A stretch of DNA of 64,000 nucleotides. Origin: an uncultured Elusimicrobiales bacterium (GTDB taxonomy: Bacteria; Elusimicrobiota; Elusimicrobia; Elusimicrobiales; Elusimicrobiaceae). Positions 50,894 through 59,606 of the stretch are shown piece after piece. The notes below the pieces were generated by a model. It saw only the letters and a program-made list of their open reading frames with translations. It was not told the DNA's origin and searched no databases. The stretch covers positions 248,001 to 312,000 of the forward strand of contig CAKUKI010000003.1 of assembly GCA_934662565.1 (NCBI GenBank). Direction: 5' to 3'. The first letter of the stretch is position 1. The number at the start of each line of letters is the position of its first letter. A program made the translations under genes and the position numbers.

Positions 50894-51832
50894 TTATATG
50901 CCGGCAAAACGGAGGATTTTTTCCGCCAGTTCGGGCAGGTTAAAATCGGGCGCGGCTTGCATATCTAACCGCAAGGCGTTGGTGTAGCGGTTGAACCAAG
51001 TGCGCTGGCGTTTGGCGTATTGGCGGGTAAGCAGGCGGATTTGCTCTTGCGCTTCGGCGGCGGTTAAGCGGCCTTGCAAATAGGCCAAGGCTTGCGGATA
51101 ACCCAAACTTTTTAGGGCCGGAGCCTCGGGGGGCACTCCTTGCGCCAGCAGTGCTTTTGCTTCCAGACACATCGGTTCAAAAATAATTTGCGTGCGCCGG
51201 CGGATGCGTTCGTCCAGTGCGGGTTTAGCCCAATTTAAGTATACAAAAGCCGCTTTTTGCGGGTCCGGCAGGGCATGGAATTTGCCGGAGCGGACCTGAC
51301 TGGCCTTTTGGCCCGTTAGCCAACAAAGCTCCACTGCGCGCATGGTGCGTTGGATATTGCCCATGGGAATTTGCGCCGCACTTTGGGGGTCCAGTTCTTC
51401 TAATGTGCGGTGTACCCCTTCTTTGCCGCGGCGGGCCAGTAAATCTTCCAACCGTTGGCGGGTTTGCGGGGTGGAAGGCGGCAAATTGTCCATCCCCACA
51501 AAACAGGCTTGCAGCCACATGCCTGTTCCACCGGCAAAAATAAACGGCGTTTGCGGATTATCTTGCAATAATTGCTGGGACTTTTGCACAAAAGCGCCCG
51601 CATTAAAAATTTCTTGCGGCTCCAAAAAATCTACCAAGTGATAAGGGACTCCCTCCACCAAATAGCGCCCCGCGTGCCACTGGCCGGCGGGTTTGGCGGT
51701 TCCGGCGGTTAAGTATTTGTAGGTTTGGCGGGAGTCGGCCGAGATAATTTCTCCGCCCAGTTGGCGGGCTAAAAACAGGGCCAAATCCGTCTTGCCGGAG
51801 GCGGTGGGACCGCAAATTACAATGGGTTTCAT
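50894..51832 (-). CDS. miaA: tRNA dimethylallyltransferase MiaA
   Basis: Adds dimethylallyl to A37 of tRNAs reading UNN codons, the step before MiaB. Motifs: ICGPTASGKTDLAL (P-loop), ISADSRQTYKYL, PFIFAGGTGMWLQA and the C-terminal RQYAKRQRTWFNRY. ATG 51832 (312 aa) is preferred to 51838 because TAAAAT ends 6 nt before it, leaving the earlier ATG in the gap; no ribosome site is present. It is separated from the pilZ/miaB unit by a terminator. Confidence 0.95.
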   Translation of the reverse strand: MKPIVICGPTASGKTDLALFLARQLGGEIISADSRQTYKYLTAGTAKPAGQWHAGRYLVEGVPYHLVDFLEPQEIFNAGAFVQKSQQLLQDNPQTPFIFAGGTGMWLQACFVGMDNLPPSTPQTRQRLEDLLARRGKEGVHRTLEELDPQSAAQIPMGNIQRTMRAVELCWLTGQKASQVRSGKFHALPDPQKAAFVYLNWAKPALDERIRRRTQIIFEPMCLEAKALLAQGVPPEAPALKSLGYPQALAYLQGRLTAAEAQEQIRLLTRQYAKRQRTWFNRYTNALRLDMQAAPDFNLPELAEKILRFAGI

Positions 51833-51838
51833 ACACAT

Positions 51839-51844
51839 ATTTTA
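51839..51844 (-). promoter_or_regulatory. -10 element 6 nt from the miaA start codon
   Basis: TAAAAT on the minus strand (TTTATTAAAAT context), then ATGTGT and ATG at 51832. No convincing -35 is seen. Confidence 0.5.
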
Positions 51845-51858
51845 ATAAATATAAAGCA

Positions 51859-51897
51859 AAAAGGGCCGGAGGAATTTTATTTTCCTTCGGCCCTTTT
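51859..51897 (-). terminator. Terminator after the PilZ gene
   Basis: A 16-bp stem (51859-51874 with 51882-51897; one G-T pair) around TTTTATT, with a T run on the minus-strand side. Confidence 0.9.
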
Positions 51898-51911
51898 GCG
51901 TTCAAACGGTT

Positions 51912-52376
51912 TTATTTTTCAAATAAAGTTTCGTCTTTTTGGATTTTGTTGCAAATCTGCCAGCATTTGCAGGTAGGCACGCACACATCCGGCAGTTTTA
52001 ACAAAATGCGGGTGTCGCAATCGTTAAAATCGTCTGCCATTTCGCTAATCATCTTGGCGTATTTTTCATTGATTTTGGTAAACTCAATACCAATGGTGTA
52101 TACGTTTTCGCGTTGTTTTACCCACGCCAGTTTGGCATCAATTTCCATTTTATCCGTGCCGGGCAACTGCAGACTGATGGAAAAATGGTCCGCCAGCGGA
52201 GCGCCCAAAAAGCTAATCATCCGCATGCCGGAAGCGGATAAATCCGCCAGTATGGCCACCAAGCTGGTTTCTTTTCCGTCTTGCGTTTTGTAAAACAGGT
52301 TGACGGGCTCAATCAAATTGCTGATGACCGGCATACGGGGGTGACGTCTTTTTTCGGAAAAATTTTTCTTGTTCAT
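51912..52376 (-). CDS. PilZ-domain protein (c-di-GMP receptor candidate)
   Basis: A 154-residue single-domain PilZ protein. The two ligand-binding motifs are present: the RxxxR-type EKRRHPR at the N-terminus and DLSASG (DxSxxG) in the middle. c-di-GMP binding is therefore likely, possibly controlling pili or motility; I see no GGDEF or EAL gene in the window. It starts 2 bp after miaB with GGAG as ribosome site. The Cys-containing tail (CVPTCKCWQICNK) is unusual. Confidence 0.85.
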   Translation of the reverse strand: MNKKNFSEKRRHPRMPVISNLIEPVNLFYKTQDGKETSLVAILADLSASGMRMISFLGAPLADHFSISLQLPGTDKMEIDAKLAWVKQRENVYTIGIEFTKINEKYAKMISEMADDFNDCDTRILLKLPDVCVPTCKCWQICNKIQKDETLFEK

Positions 52377-52378
52377 GT

Positions 52379-53611
52379 TTACTCCTTGGCAAATAACAGG
52401 GTGCCGTCCGCATGGGTAATTTCCACGGGTACCACACTGCCTATTTTATAATTTTTTGTGGTCTTTACCCAAAAAATGTTAGAGGTACGGCCCTTATTCT
52501 CGGTTTCCATAAGCACCTGTTGGTGCGTGCCTACTTGGGCGGCGTAAGCGCGTGCGCTTAAATCCCTTACTTTATTTAACAAAATATCCAGCCGTTCTTC
52601 CAGTGTTTGTTCGGACAGCAGTTCCATTTGGGCGGCCGGCGTGCCTTGGCGCGGGGAATACTTAAAGCAATAAGCCGCAAAAAATTGGGCCTTATCCACC
52701 AGTGTAAGGGTGTCTTGAAAGTCCTGCTCCGTTTCCGTGGGGAATCCGACGATAATATCCGTGGATACCGTCATGCCGCACGCCTTTAAGGCGGCTAATT
52801 TTTCAAGCAGAATTTCCCGCGTGTAGCCGCGTTTCATGGCCTGTAAAACGGCGCTGGAGCCGCTTTGGATAGGCAAATGGATATGCTTGGCAATTTTGGG
52901 GTTATCCCGCACGGCGGCTAAAAAGTCCGGCGTGATGTAGGCCGGATGCGGGCTCATAAACCGCACCCGCTCCACACCGGATAGTTGGCTGACGCGGTTT
53001 AATAAATCCGCAAAGCTGACCTCTCCGTCCCGATACGCATTGACCGTTTGACCCAAAAGCATAATTTCTTTGGCCCCTTGCGCGGCTTTTTGGGCCGCTT
53101 CTTGCAAAATTTGCTCGTGCGGCAAGCATTTTACTCCACCGCGCACATACGGCACAATGCAGTAAGTACAGCGGAAGTCGCACCCGCGCATTATGGTCAC
53201 ATAGCCGGTTAATCCTTCCGTCTGCGGGGCCAGAACTTCTTGGGCGGGGGGAAAGAGTCCGCTTTTATCCAGCAGGGCGGAAAAATCGTCAATGCTTTTG
53301 GCTCCGGCTACAATATCCAAAAACGGAAATTCTTTTTTTAATTGGTTTCCCAACCGTTGGGCCGCGCATCCGGCAAAAATAATAATGCGGCCCGGGCGCT
53401 CTTTTTTCCATTTAGCCAGGCGCCCTAAAAAGGATACGGCGCGGTGTTCGGCATGTTCCCGCACGGTGCAGGTGTTTACCAAAATAATGTCTGCCTCCTC
53501 GGGTGTTTGGGCCTTTTGGGCACCGCGTGCCCGCAGGTGGTTAAACATTTCGTCGGAGTCGGCTAAATTCATTTGGCAGCCAAAGGTTTGCAAAAATACT
53601 TTTTGTGTCAT
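52379..53611 (-). CDS. miaB: tRNA-2-methylthio-N6-dimethylallyladenosine synthase MiaB
   Basis: Radical SAM methylthiotransferase acting after MiaA on A37. N-terminal cluster Cys in FGCQMN, TCTVRE and AGCAA; radical SAM CxxxCxxC in RGCDFRCTYCIVPYVRG; C-terminal TRAM domain. Length 410. Its ATG lies only a few bases beyond the T-run of the pgi terminator and has no ribosome site. pilZ follows in the same unit. Confidence 0.95.
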   Translation of the reverse strand: MTQKVFLQTFGCQMNLADSDEMFNHLRARGAQKAQTPEEADIILVNTCTVREHAEHRAVSFLGRLAKWKKERPGRIIIFAGCAAQRLGNQLKKEFPFLDIVAGAKSIDDFSALLDKSGLFPPAQEVLAPQTEGLTGYVTIMRGCDFRCTYCIVPYVRGGVKCLPHEQILQEAAQKAAQGAKEIMLLGQTVNAYRDGEVSFADLLNRVSQLSGVERVRFMSPHPAYITPDFLAAVRDNPKIAKHIHLPIQSGSSAVLQAMKRGYTREILLEKLAALKACGMTVSTDIIVGFPTETEQDFQDTLTLVDKAQFFAAYCFKYSPRQGTPAAQMELLSEQTLEERLDILLNKVRDLSARAYAAQVGTHQQVLMETENKGRTSNIFWVKTTKNYKIGSVVPVEITHADGTLLFAKE

Positions 53612-53614
53612 GGG

Positions 53615-53654
53615 ATAAAAAAGGAAAGGCGGCCCTATTAAGACCGCCTTTCCT
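53615..53654 (-). terminator. Terminator after pgi
   Basis: An 11-bp perfect stem (53622-53632 with 53644-53654), read on the minus strand and followed by six T, ends the moxR-bat-pgi run. Confidence 0.9.
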
Positions 53655-53665
53655 ATGGGTTTTAG

Positions 53666-55333
53666 TTAGAATTTGGCGCTCAAGTTGTTAATCGCGTCCA
53701 ACACGGGTTTCGTGAGGTGGATTTTAATTACGCGGCGGCCTTTTTCTTCCAAGGCGCGGAAGTCACCCAAGGCTTGCGCGGCGCACAATTGCCCGAAGGT
53801 GTAATGCTGGCCCGGAATTTGAATGTCGTTTTCCGGATCGGCCGACAGGATAATAAACACCCCGTTGTTGCCGTCGCCTTTGTGCAGCTGGCCGGTGGAG
53901 TGTAAATAGCGCGGGCCATAGCCAAACAATACGGCGCGTTTGGTGCGGGATAAAATTTTATCGCGCAGGGCCAGTAAGGCTTTTTCCACTTCCGCAGACG
54001 GATACACATACGGCAAAATGGCAATATAATCGTTGCTTTCCAAAATGGAGAACACATCTTGGGCGATGTTGTCGGCCTTTACTTCGGCTTCCAAATCTTT
54101 GGCAACCATAAACGGTTTGTAGAGTTCTTCGTCCGTGATTTCGTGCGATTCCAATTTGCCCAAAATTTGTTTGGTGAGCGTTTTAGCCGCTTGCACGTTG
54201 GGTTGGTCAAACGGGTTGATAGCCATAATGGCTCCCGCCGCTGCGGTGGCAATTTCCCACAGCAGGAACTGGGCACCCAGTTCGTATTCGTCATTCATGG
54301 TAATCGTCATAACGGGGTAGCCGCGTTCGGCCAAATCCGCCGTCACACCGCGCACCCGTTTGTCGTCTTCCGTATCCAAGGAGATATGTACAAAAATGCG
54401 GTCTTCGCGGTAGTCAAAATGCAAGGCAATTCCTTCGCCCACCACGGGTACCACGCCTTTGCCTTCTTTGCCGGTAGATTCCGCCACCAACTGTTCGGCC
54501 CACAAGCCAAAAGAGGCCAGCTCTTTGGGGGTTAAAATGGTCAGCTTGTCCTTGGAGTGGTTGGCATAGCTGGCACCCATAAAGGCACCCAACTGTAAGG
54601 CCGCGTTGTTTTTCATGTCCGCTTCCGGCCCGAAGGTTTCGGCCGCTTTTTTGGCGGTTTCAAGCAGTTTTACAATGTCCACACCCATTAAGGCCGCAGG
54701 CACCATACCAAACATAGACAGGGCAGAAAAGCGCCCGCCGATATCGGAAGGGTTAATAAAAATTTTGCGGAAGTTGTTTTTCTTGGCTAACGTTTCCAAA
54801 CCGGTGCCGGCGTCGGTAATGGCGCAGAAGTTTTGCCCCGCGTCTTTTACACCGGCTTTTTTGACTTCATCATTAAAATAAGCGTATTGGGAGGACGGTT
54901 CTACCGTGCCGCCGGATTTGCTGGCAAAAATGAACAGCGTTTTGGCAGGGTCAATTTTGGCGCGGGCGGCGCTAATCCAATCCGCATTGGTGGTATCTAA
55001 TACAATCAGTTCAGGGTAGCCGGCTTGTTTGCCAAAAACGGTGCGGATTACTTCCGGCGCTAACGAGGAACCCCCCATACCCATCACTACCACATGGTTA
55101 AAATTTTGTTTTACATCGGCCGCGAACGCCAAAATATCTTCCGCGCGTTCCAAGGTCCAGTTATATACTTTTTGCCACCCGAGGAATTTGACGATAAATT
55201 CCTGAGATTCTTTATCTTGCTTCCACAAAGACGCATCTTTAGCCCAAAATTTAGTGTTAAAGTTAAGTCCGTCCAGTTTAATCAGGCCTTCGCGAATGAT
55301 GCCTTCGGCCATTGGTGTTTCTTTTGTATTCAT
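53666..55333 (-). CDS. pgi: Glucose-6-phosphate isomerase
   Basis: Isomerises glucose 6-phosphate and fructose 6-phosphate. SIS motifs are visible in VMGMGGSSLAPEVIRTVFG, FASKSGGTVEPSSQYAYF and GYGPRYLHSTGQLHKGD (the last with catalytic residues). Its 555 residues and the ELGAQFLLWEIATAAAGAIMAINPFDQPNV segment place it in the PGI branch that also occurs fused to transaldolase. It follows rpiB by 25 bp, so both are probably on one transcript, giving a sugar-phosphate cluster with gmhA. Confidence 0.94.
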   Translation of the reverse strand: MNTKETPMAEGIIREGLIKLDGLNFNTKFWAKDASLWKQDKESQEFIVKFLGWQKVYNWTLERAEDILAFAADVKQNFNHVVVMGMGGSSLAPEVIRTVFGKQAGYPELIVLDTTNADWISAARAKIDPAKTLFIFASKSGGTVEPSSQYAYFNDEVKKAGVKDAGQNFCAITDAGTGLETLAKKNNFRKIFINPSDIGGRFSALSMFGMVPAALMGVDIVKLLETAKKAAETFGPEADMKNNAALQLGAFMGASYANHSKDKLTILTPKELASFGLWAEQLVAESTGKEGKGVVPVVGEGIALHFDYREDRIFVHISLDTEDDKRVRGVTADLAERGYPVMTITMNDEYELGAQFLLWEIATAAAGAIMAINPFDQPNVQAAKTLTKQILGKLESHEITDEELYKPFMVAKDLEAEVKADNIAQDVFSILESNDYIAILPYVYPSAEVEKALLALRDKILSRTKRAVLFGYGPRYLHSTGQLHKGDGNNGVFIILSADPENDIQIPGQHYTFGQLCAAQALGDFRALEEKGRRVIKIHLTKPVLDAINNLSAKF

Positions 55334-55358
55334 ATATCGTTTTATTCCTTTTTTTAGA

Positions 55359-55811
55359 TTACTTAAAATTTTTTTCTTCGGCAGCCAAAACCTTGTTTAG
55401 GCGCTCTTCGTGGCGGGTTCCCGCCATAAAAGTAGCCCCTAAAAAGTGTTCCACCACGGTTTCGGCCACGCTGGGGCCAATTACTCTTGCCCCCAGACAA
55501 AGCACATTCAGGTTGTCGTGCTCTACCCCTTGTTGGGCGGAGTAGTCGTCATGGCAGACGCAGGCGCGAATCCCTTTTATTTTATTGGCGCTTACGCACA
55601 TACCAATCCCACTGCCGCAGATGAGTACGGCACGGTCCGCCTTGCCTTCGGCCACCAAAGCGGCGGTTTTGAAGGCAAAATCTGGGTAATCCACCCGCTG
55701 GAGTACGGTGGTTCCGCAATCCAGCACTTCGTGGCCCAGAGCTTTTATCTTAGCGATAACGGTTTCTCTCAACGGGAAACCGGCATGGTCATTTCCTACG
55801 GCTATTTTCAT
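55359..55811 (-). CDS. rpiB: Ribose-5-phosphate isomerase B
   Basis: Interconverts ribose 5-phosphate and ribulose 5-phosphate. GNDHAGFPLRE near the N-terminus, the catalytic Cys in ICGSGIGMCVSANK and CHDDYSAQQGVEHDNLNVLCLGARVIG are characteristic. 150 residues is normal. It starts 6 bp after gmhA. Confidence 0.94.
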   Translation of the reverse strand: MKIAVGNDHAGFPLRETVIAKIKALGHEVLDCGTTVLQRVDYPDFAFKTAALVAEGKADRAVLICGSGIGMCVSANKIKGIRACVCHDDYSAQQGVEHDNLNVLCLGARVIGPSVAETVVEHFLGATFMAGTRHEERLNKVLAAEEKNFK

Positions 55812-55817
55812 AAATGG

Positions 55818-56381
55818 TTAAAAAGCGCGGTCAACTAATTCACACACGCTGTGTCCTATAAAAATATGGCATTCTTGCACGCGGGGCGTGTTGGGCCATT
55901 TTACTACAAGCGGTAAATCCACAATGTTTTTAATGGTGCCGCCGTCCTTACCTAACAGTGCGGCGGTAAAGCAGCCTTTCTGTTTGGCCAACGCCAACGC
56001 CAAATAGACGTTGCGGCTATTGCCGGAAGTGGAAATACCTATAACCACATCCCCCTGTTTGGCAAACCCGTCAATCTGGCGGGAAAAGACTACATCATAA
56101 GAGTAATCGTTGCCAATAGCGGTTAAGGTGGAAGTGTTGGTATTTAACGCCAGCGCCGGTAGAGAGGGGCGCTCTTTTTTGAATCTGCCCACAAACTCCG
56201 CGGCTATATGCTGGGCATCCCCCGCGCTGCCGCCGTTGCCCATTAAAATTACTTTTCCGCCGTTTTTGAAACATTTAATAATTTCGGCGGCCAAGTCCTC
56301 GGTCTGTTTGGCCAGATTTTCTTTCACATAGCTTACGGCTTTAATTAGTTCGTCCGCTTCTTGTTCCAGAAACATAAACAC
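55818..56381 (-). CDS. gmhA: Phosphoheptose isomerase
   Basis: Converts sedoheptulose 7-phosphate to heptose 7-phosphate for lipopolysaccharide core. Strong match to GmhA: GNGGSAGDAQHIAAEFVGRFKKERP, ALNTNTSTLTAIGNDYSYD, GISTSGNSRNV and QECHIFIGHSVCELV. 187 residues. AGAGGTG precedes the ATG. No other heptose gene lies in the window, so the polysaccharide destination is inferred. It is 15 bp downstream of batE. Confidence 0.93.
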   Translation of the reverse strand: MFMFLEQEADELIKAVSYVKENLAKQTEDLAAEIIKCFKNGGKVILMGNGGSAGDAQHIAAEFVGRFKKERPSLPALALNTNTSTLTAIGNDYSYDVVFSRQIDGFAKQGDVVIGISTSGNSRNVYLALALAKQKGCFTAALLGKDGGTIKNIVDLPLVVKWPNTPRVQECHIFIGHSVCELVDRAF

Positions 56382-56396
56382 CTCTTTAATAATATG

Positions 56397-57116
56397 CTAA
56401 ATTTTTTCTAGGCTGTCGGCCGGAATCCAGCCTTGCAACCCTTGTGATTTTACTACTACTTCTTTCCACGCGTTGCGCGTATCTTGCACTACCAGCAAAT
56501 GCCCTTGTGCCAAATTGGCACTGACCGGAAAATTGTTCCCCGGTCCGCTGCGCAGTTCGGCCGACGCTACAGCCACTACGGCCCAATTTTCTTGTTCCAA
56601 GCGCTGTATACTGCCCGCCCAGACGGCAAGCACCAGCCAAACGGCCAACATCCCCAATGCCGTGCGGCCTAAGCGGCGTTTGAGCAGCCAAATACAAGCC
56701 AGCACGGAAACAACCCCCAATGCCAGCATGCTTAACCCTTTCAGTTCTGCCGCCGAAAAATAGAAGTACGCCTTATGCAATACTTCCGGCACCCCGCTGG
56801 GTACCAGTTTTTCTCCGGCGGATTCCAGCGCCAAGTTTAAGTTATGGCGGATGTCCGCGTCCCGCGGGTCTAAACGGAAAGCCCGATAATAATTGGCTAT
56901 GGCTAAGCCGGTACTGCCCATTTTGAAATAGCAATTACCTATATTGTAGTAAAGATATGGGTTGTTTGGGGCATTTTTCAGTTGTTCCTCGTATGCGCTC
57001 AGGGCGGCAGAGAAGCGCCCTTGGCGGTAGTATTCTTCCGCATGGTCTATATTTTGTGCCCAAGTAAAAAGCGGCACCCCCATACTAATTACCAGCGCCA
57101 ATATCCATTTTTTCAT
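56397..57116 (-). CDS. batE: BatE-like protein: TPR plus SH3 domain
   Basis: A signal peptide (about 1-20) and a short TPR segment (EYYRQGRFSAALSAYEEQL, NNPYLYYNIGNCYFKMGSTGLAIANYYRAFRLDP) lead to two membrane helices and a C-terminal SH3-like domain (VVAVASAELRSGPGNNFPVSANLAQGHLL). ATG 57116 (239 aa) overlaps the batD stop as ATGA; the frame extends further but only inside batD. It belongs to the Bacteroides aerotolerance-type operon. Confidence 0.85.
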   Translation of the reverse strand: MKKWILALVISMGVPLFTWAQNIDHAEEYYRQGRFSAALSAYEEQLKNAPNNPYLYYNIGNCYFKMGSTGLAIANYYRAFRLDPRDADIRHNLNLALESAGEKLVPSGVPEVLHKAYFYFSAAELKGLSMLALGVVSVLACIWLLKRRLGRTALGMLAVWLVLAVWAGSIQRLEQENWAVVAVASAELRSGPGNNFPVSANLAQGHLLVVQDTRNAWKEVVVKSQGLQGWIPADSLEKI

Positions 57117-58945
57117 GAGCGCGCCTCCCCGTCTAATTGTTTGAGTAAAGCCCACGTTTGCGCGGCCAGTGCTTGGGTTTGGTTCTGCCCCAGCTGCTGC
57201 GGGGCAAAGCGGGCCGCATCCAAGCGTTGCCACAAGGTAAAAAATTCCTGTAAAGTAGCTTGGGTGGCCCCGCGCTGTTGCAGGGCTTGCGTAATTTCCC
57301 GCAGCTGTAAACTGCCGGTATTTAGCTTAAAGCGTTGTAATAAGAAGGCGGAGGCGGCCTCGGAAATTTGTTCTTCCGTGGTTGCTTTTTTAAGGGCGTT
57401 ATGGGCCGTTAATAAAGGGCGTTTGGCCCGCAGTGATTTTTGCCCCAGCGTGGCCCCCAACAAACAGAAAAACGGCGCCAGCAAAAATAAAACCGGCCAA
57501 AATTTGGACTTCCCCATCTCAACCAGTCCGGTCCAATCCGGTTCAAAAGGGGAGGTCTTTAAGTAGCGTATATCCGTCCCTAAACGTTTGATGCCGTTAT
57601 TGGAAAAAGCCCCTTCGGCAAAGTTGTAGCCTGTGTTTTGGCGGGTAGCCGGCGAAACTTGAATAGAAAGCGGCTGGGTGTGCAACGTCACATATTGCCG
57701 GTTGCGTGGGTTAAAATAGGTCCACGCAATTGGGTCAATGGTATAAATTCCGGCGGCGGCAGGCACTAAAACCGTTTTGAATGTTTTTACGCTTTGGGTG
57801 CCGTCGGCCGTAGGAATGGTGGTGGAATTAGCGGCCACATCATACACCTTAAACCCGCGCACCAGTGGCATTTTTAAGTCGGCGGTGGGTTTTAAGTTGC
57901 TGGGGCCGCGTACGGTAATGGTCAAATTGACGGCTTCGCCCGCTTCTACTTGGGTGCGGTCCGCCTGTGCGTCAATAGTGAATCCGGTGCCTACGGCCCC
58001 ATAAAAACTAGATGGTTTGCCCTCAACGGGCACTGCGCGCACTTGTAAGGTGATGGGGTCGGTTTGGACTACTTTTTCTTCGCTCACAACGGCCCCGCCG
58101 AACAGGCGGTCAAAGGCGGAAAACATATTGTTTGTGCCGGCGCGGTATTTTACCATGGCTGGCCCGATCACGGCTTTGCCCGCACTCACGCCGGAAAGCG
58201 CGTATTTTTGTTCCACATAGCGGTACATGCGCCCGCGTAAAACTTGGGTTCCTTCCGTTTGTGCGCCTACCGGTTCCATAAAGATATTATTAACGGACGG
58301 GGGAATATACGGCGCTTGGTCTATAAAAGCCTCGGCATAATAGAACCGTACAACTAACTCCACCGGTTGATTGACATACGGGGTTAAACTGCTTACTCCG
58401 GCAGCCATAAAAAAGCCTTTTCCGGCCTGTTGTTCTGCTTGTATATTAACGGAATTTAAGGCGGGGGGAATAGCGGACGCGCCGGTGTTTTGTGCGGCTT
58501 GAGTCCCACTCCCCCAACGGGAGGAATGGGCGGCAGAAACATTTTGAACTGCGGCGGTTTGTGCAGCACCCGCGGCGGAGGCACCGGCGGGCATACGGCG
58601 GTAAATATTTACGCTGATGGGCTGCGTTTTATACACTTGCCCGTTATATACAAAACGGATAGCCCCAATAGTGGCTTTGGTGGGGAAGCGCGGCAGCATG
58701 ACATAGCGGTACGTGTTGGTTTGCTGGCCGTTAATGTTAATGGCGGAAACATCCCGCGAATACACATTAAAAGCGGGCAAACTGGGCAATTGCGGGGCGG
58801 TGCTCATATCTGCCCCGCGTATTTCCACTGTTAAGGTCAGCTCGTCATCTAGCGATAAATTGGTTTTATCTACCGTGGCCGTTAGTGTGACTGCCCCCAA
58901 GGCCGTAGCGGTAAAACACAAAAGAAAAAATAAAATTTTACGCAT
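57113..58945 (-). CDS. batD: BatD-like membrane protein
   Basis: A 610-residue exported protein with a signal peptide (1-17), tandem beta-sandwich (oxygen-tolerance) domains (VDKTNLSLDDELTLTVEIRG, QADRTQVEAGEAVNLTITVRG, YTIDPIAWTYFNPRNRQYV), one membrane helix near residue 490 and a cytoplasmic helical tail. The family is a conserved member of bat operons, of unproven biochemistry. It lies 6 bp after batC. Confidence 0.88.
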   Translation of the reverse strand: MRKILFFLLCFTATALGAVTLTATVDKTNLSLDDELTLTVEIRGADMSTAPQLPSLPAFNVYSRDVSAININGQQTNTYRYVMLPRFPTKATIGAIRFVYNGQVYKTQPISVNIYRRMPAGASAAGAAQTAAVQNVSAAHSSRWGSGTQAAQNTGASAIPPALNSVNIQAEQQAGKGFFMAAGVSSLTPYVNQPVELVVRFYYAEAFIDQAPYIPPSVNNIFMEPVGAQTEGTQVLRGRMYRYVEQKYALSGVSAGKAVIGPAMVKYRAGTNNMFSAFDRLFGGAVVSEEKVVQTDPITLQVRAVPVEGKPSSFYGAVGTGFTIDAQADRTQVEAGEAVNLTITVRGPSNLKPTADLKMPLVRGFKVYDVAANSTTIPTADGTQSVKTFKTVLVPAAAGIYTIDPIAWTYFNPRNRQYVTLHTQPLSIQVSPATRQNTGYNFAEGAFSNNGIKRLGTDIRYLKTSPFEPDWTGLVEMGKSKFWPVLFLLAPFFCLLGATLGQKSLRAKRPLLTAHNALKKATTEEQISEAASAFLLQRFKLNTGSLQLREITQALQQRGATQATLQEFFTLWQRLDAARFAPQQLGQNQTQALAAQTWALLKQLDGEARS

Positions 58946-58951
58946 ATCTTT

Positions 58952-59602
58952 TTACCAATCCTTTTCTACGGCCGAATCCCCGCCTTGGGCGGCTTGCATG
59001 GGGCGGCGGTATTCGTTTTCTTTAGCCATTTGCGTCACGCGGTCGGCTTCTTCTTTATTCATTTGGTCTTGGCGGGATTGGGGTTGCTGGTCTTGCTGGT
59101 TTTGCCCCTGCTTATCTTGCTCCCCTTGCCCGCTTTGCCCTTGGTTTTGGGAGTTTTTATCCGGCTGGTTTTGTTTGTCTGAATTTTGCTGTTGCTTTTC
59201 CAAGGCCAGCTGTAAATTGTGGATAGCCTCTTTATCTTGCGGATTAAGCAAAACAGCTTTGCGGTAAGCGGCAACGGCATTTTGCATATCATTGGCGCGG
59301 TAGAATGCGTTGCCCAAATTAAATTGGGCATCTTGGGTTAATTCCCCCGTTTGGTTGGCGGCTACTTTCCAAGCGTTTTGCGCATTTTGATATTCTTTTA
59401 AGCGGTAATGGGCGGCGCCGATATCAAACAAGGCTTCCTGATTGTTGGGCTGTTGGTGCAGGGCCTGTTGAAACGCATGAAGCGCTTGCCCGTATTTTTG
59501 TTTTTTATACAAGCGCCCGCCGGAAGCCAAATCTCCGGCGGCTCCGGCCATGGCGGCGGAGCTGAACACAAGGGCAAAGCAAGTATAAAAAATCTTTTTC
59601 AT
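58952..59602 (-). CDS. batC: BatC-like TPR protein
   Basis: Signal peptide (1-19), three TPR units (ALHAFQQALHQQPNNQEALFDIG, AQNAWKVAANQTGELTQDAQFNLG, AVAAYRKAVLLNPQDKEAIHNLQLAL), then a Gln/Asn/Asp/Lys-rich low-complexity tail (about 150-185). The tail is typical of BatC. 216 residues. It lies 4 bp after batB. Confidence 0.88.
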   Translation of the reverse strand: MKKIFYTCFALVFSSAAMAGAAGDLASGGRLYKKQKYGQALHAFQQALHQQPNNQEALFDIGAAHYRLKEYQNAQNAWKVAANQTGELTQDAQFNLGNAFYRANDMQNAVAAYRKAVLLNPQDKEAIHNLQLALEKQQQNSDKQNQPDKNSQNQGQSGQGEQDKQGQNQQDQQPQSRQDQMNKEEADRVTQMAKENEYRRPMQAAQGGDSAVEKDW

Positions 59603-59606
59603 ATTT

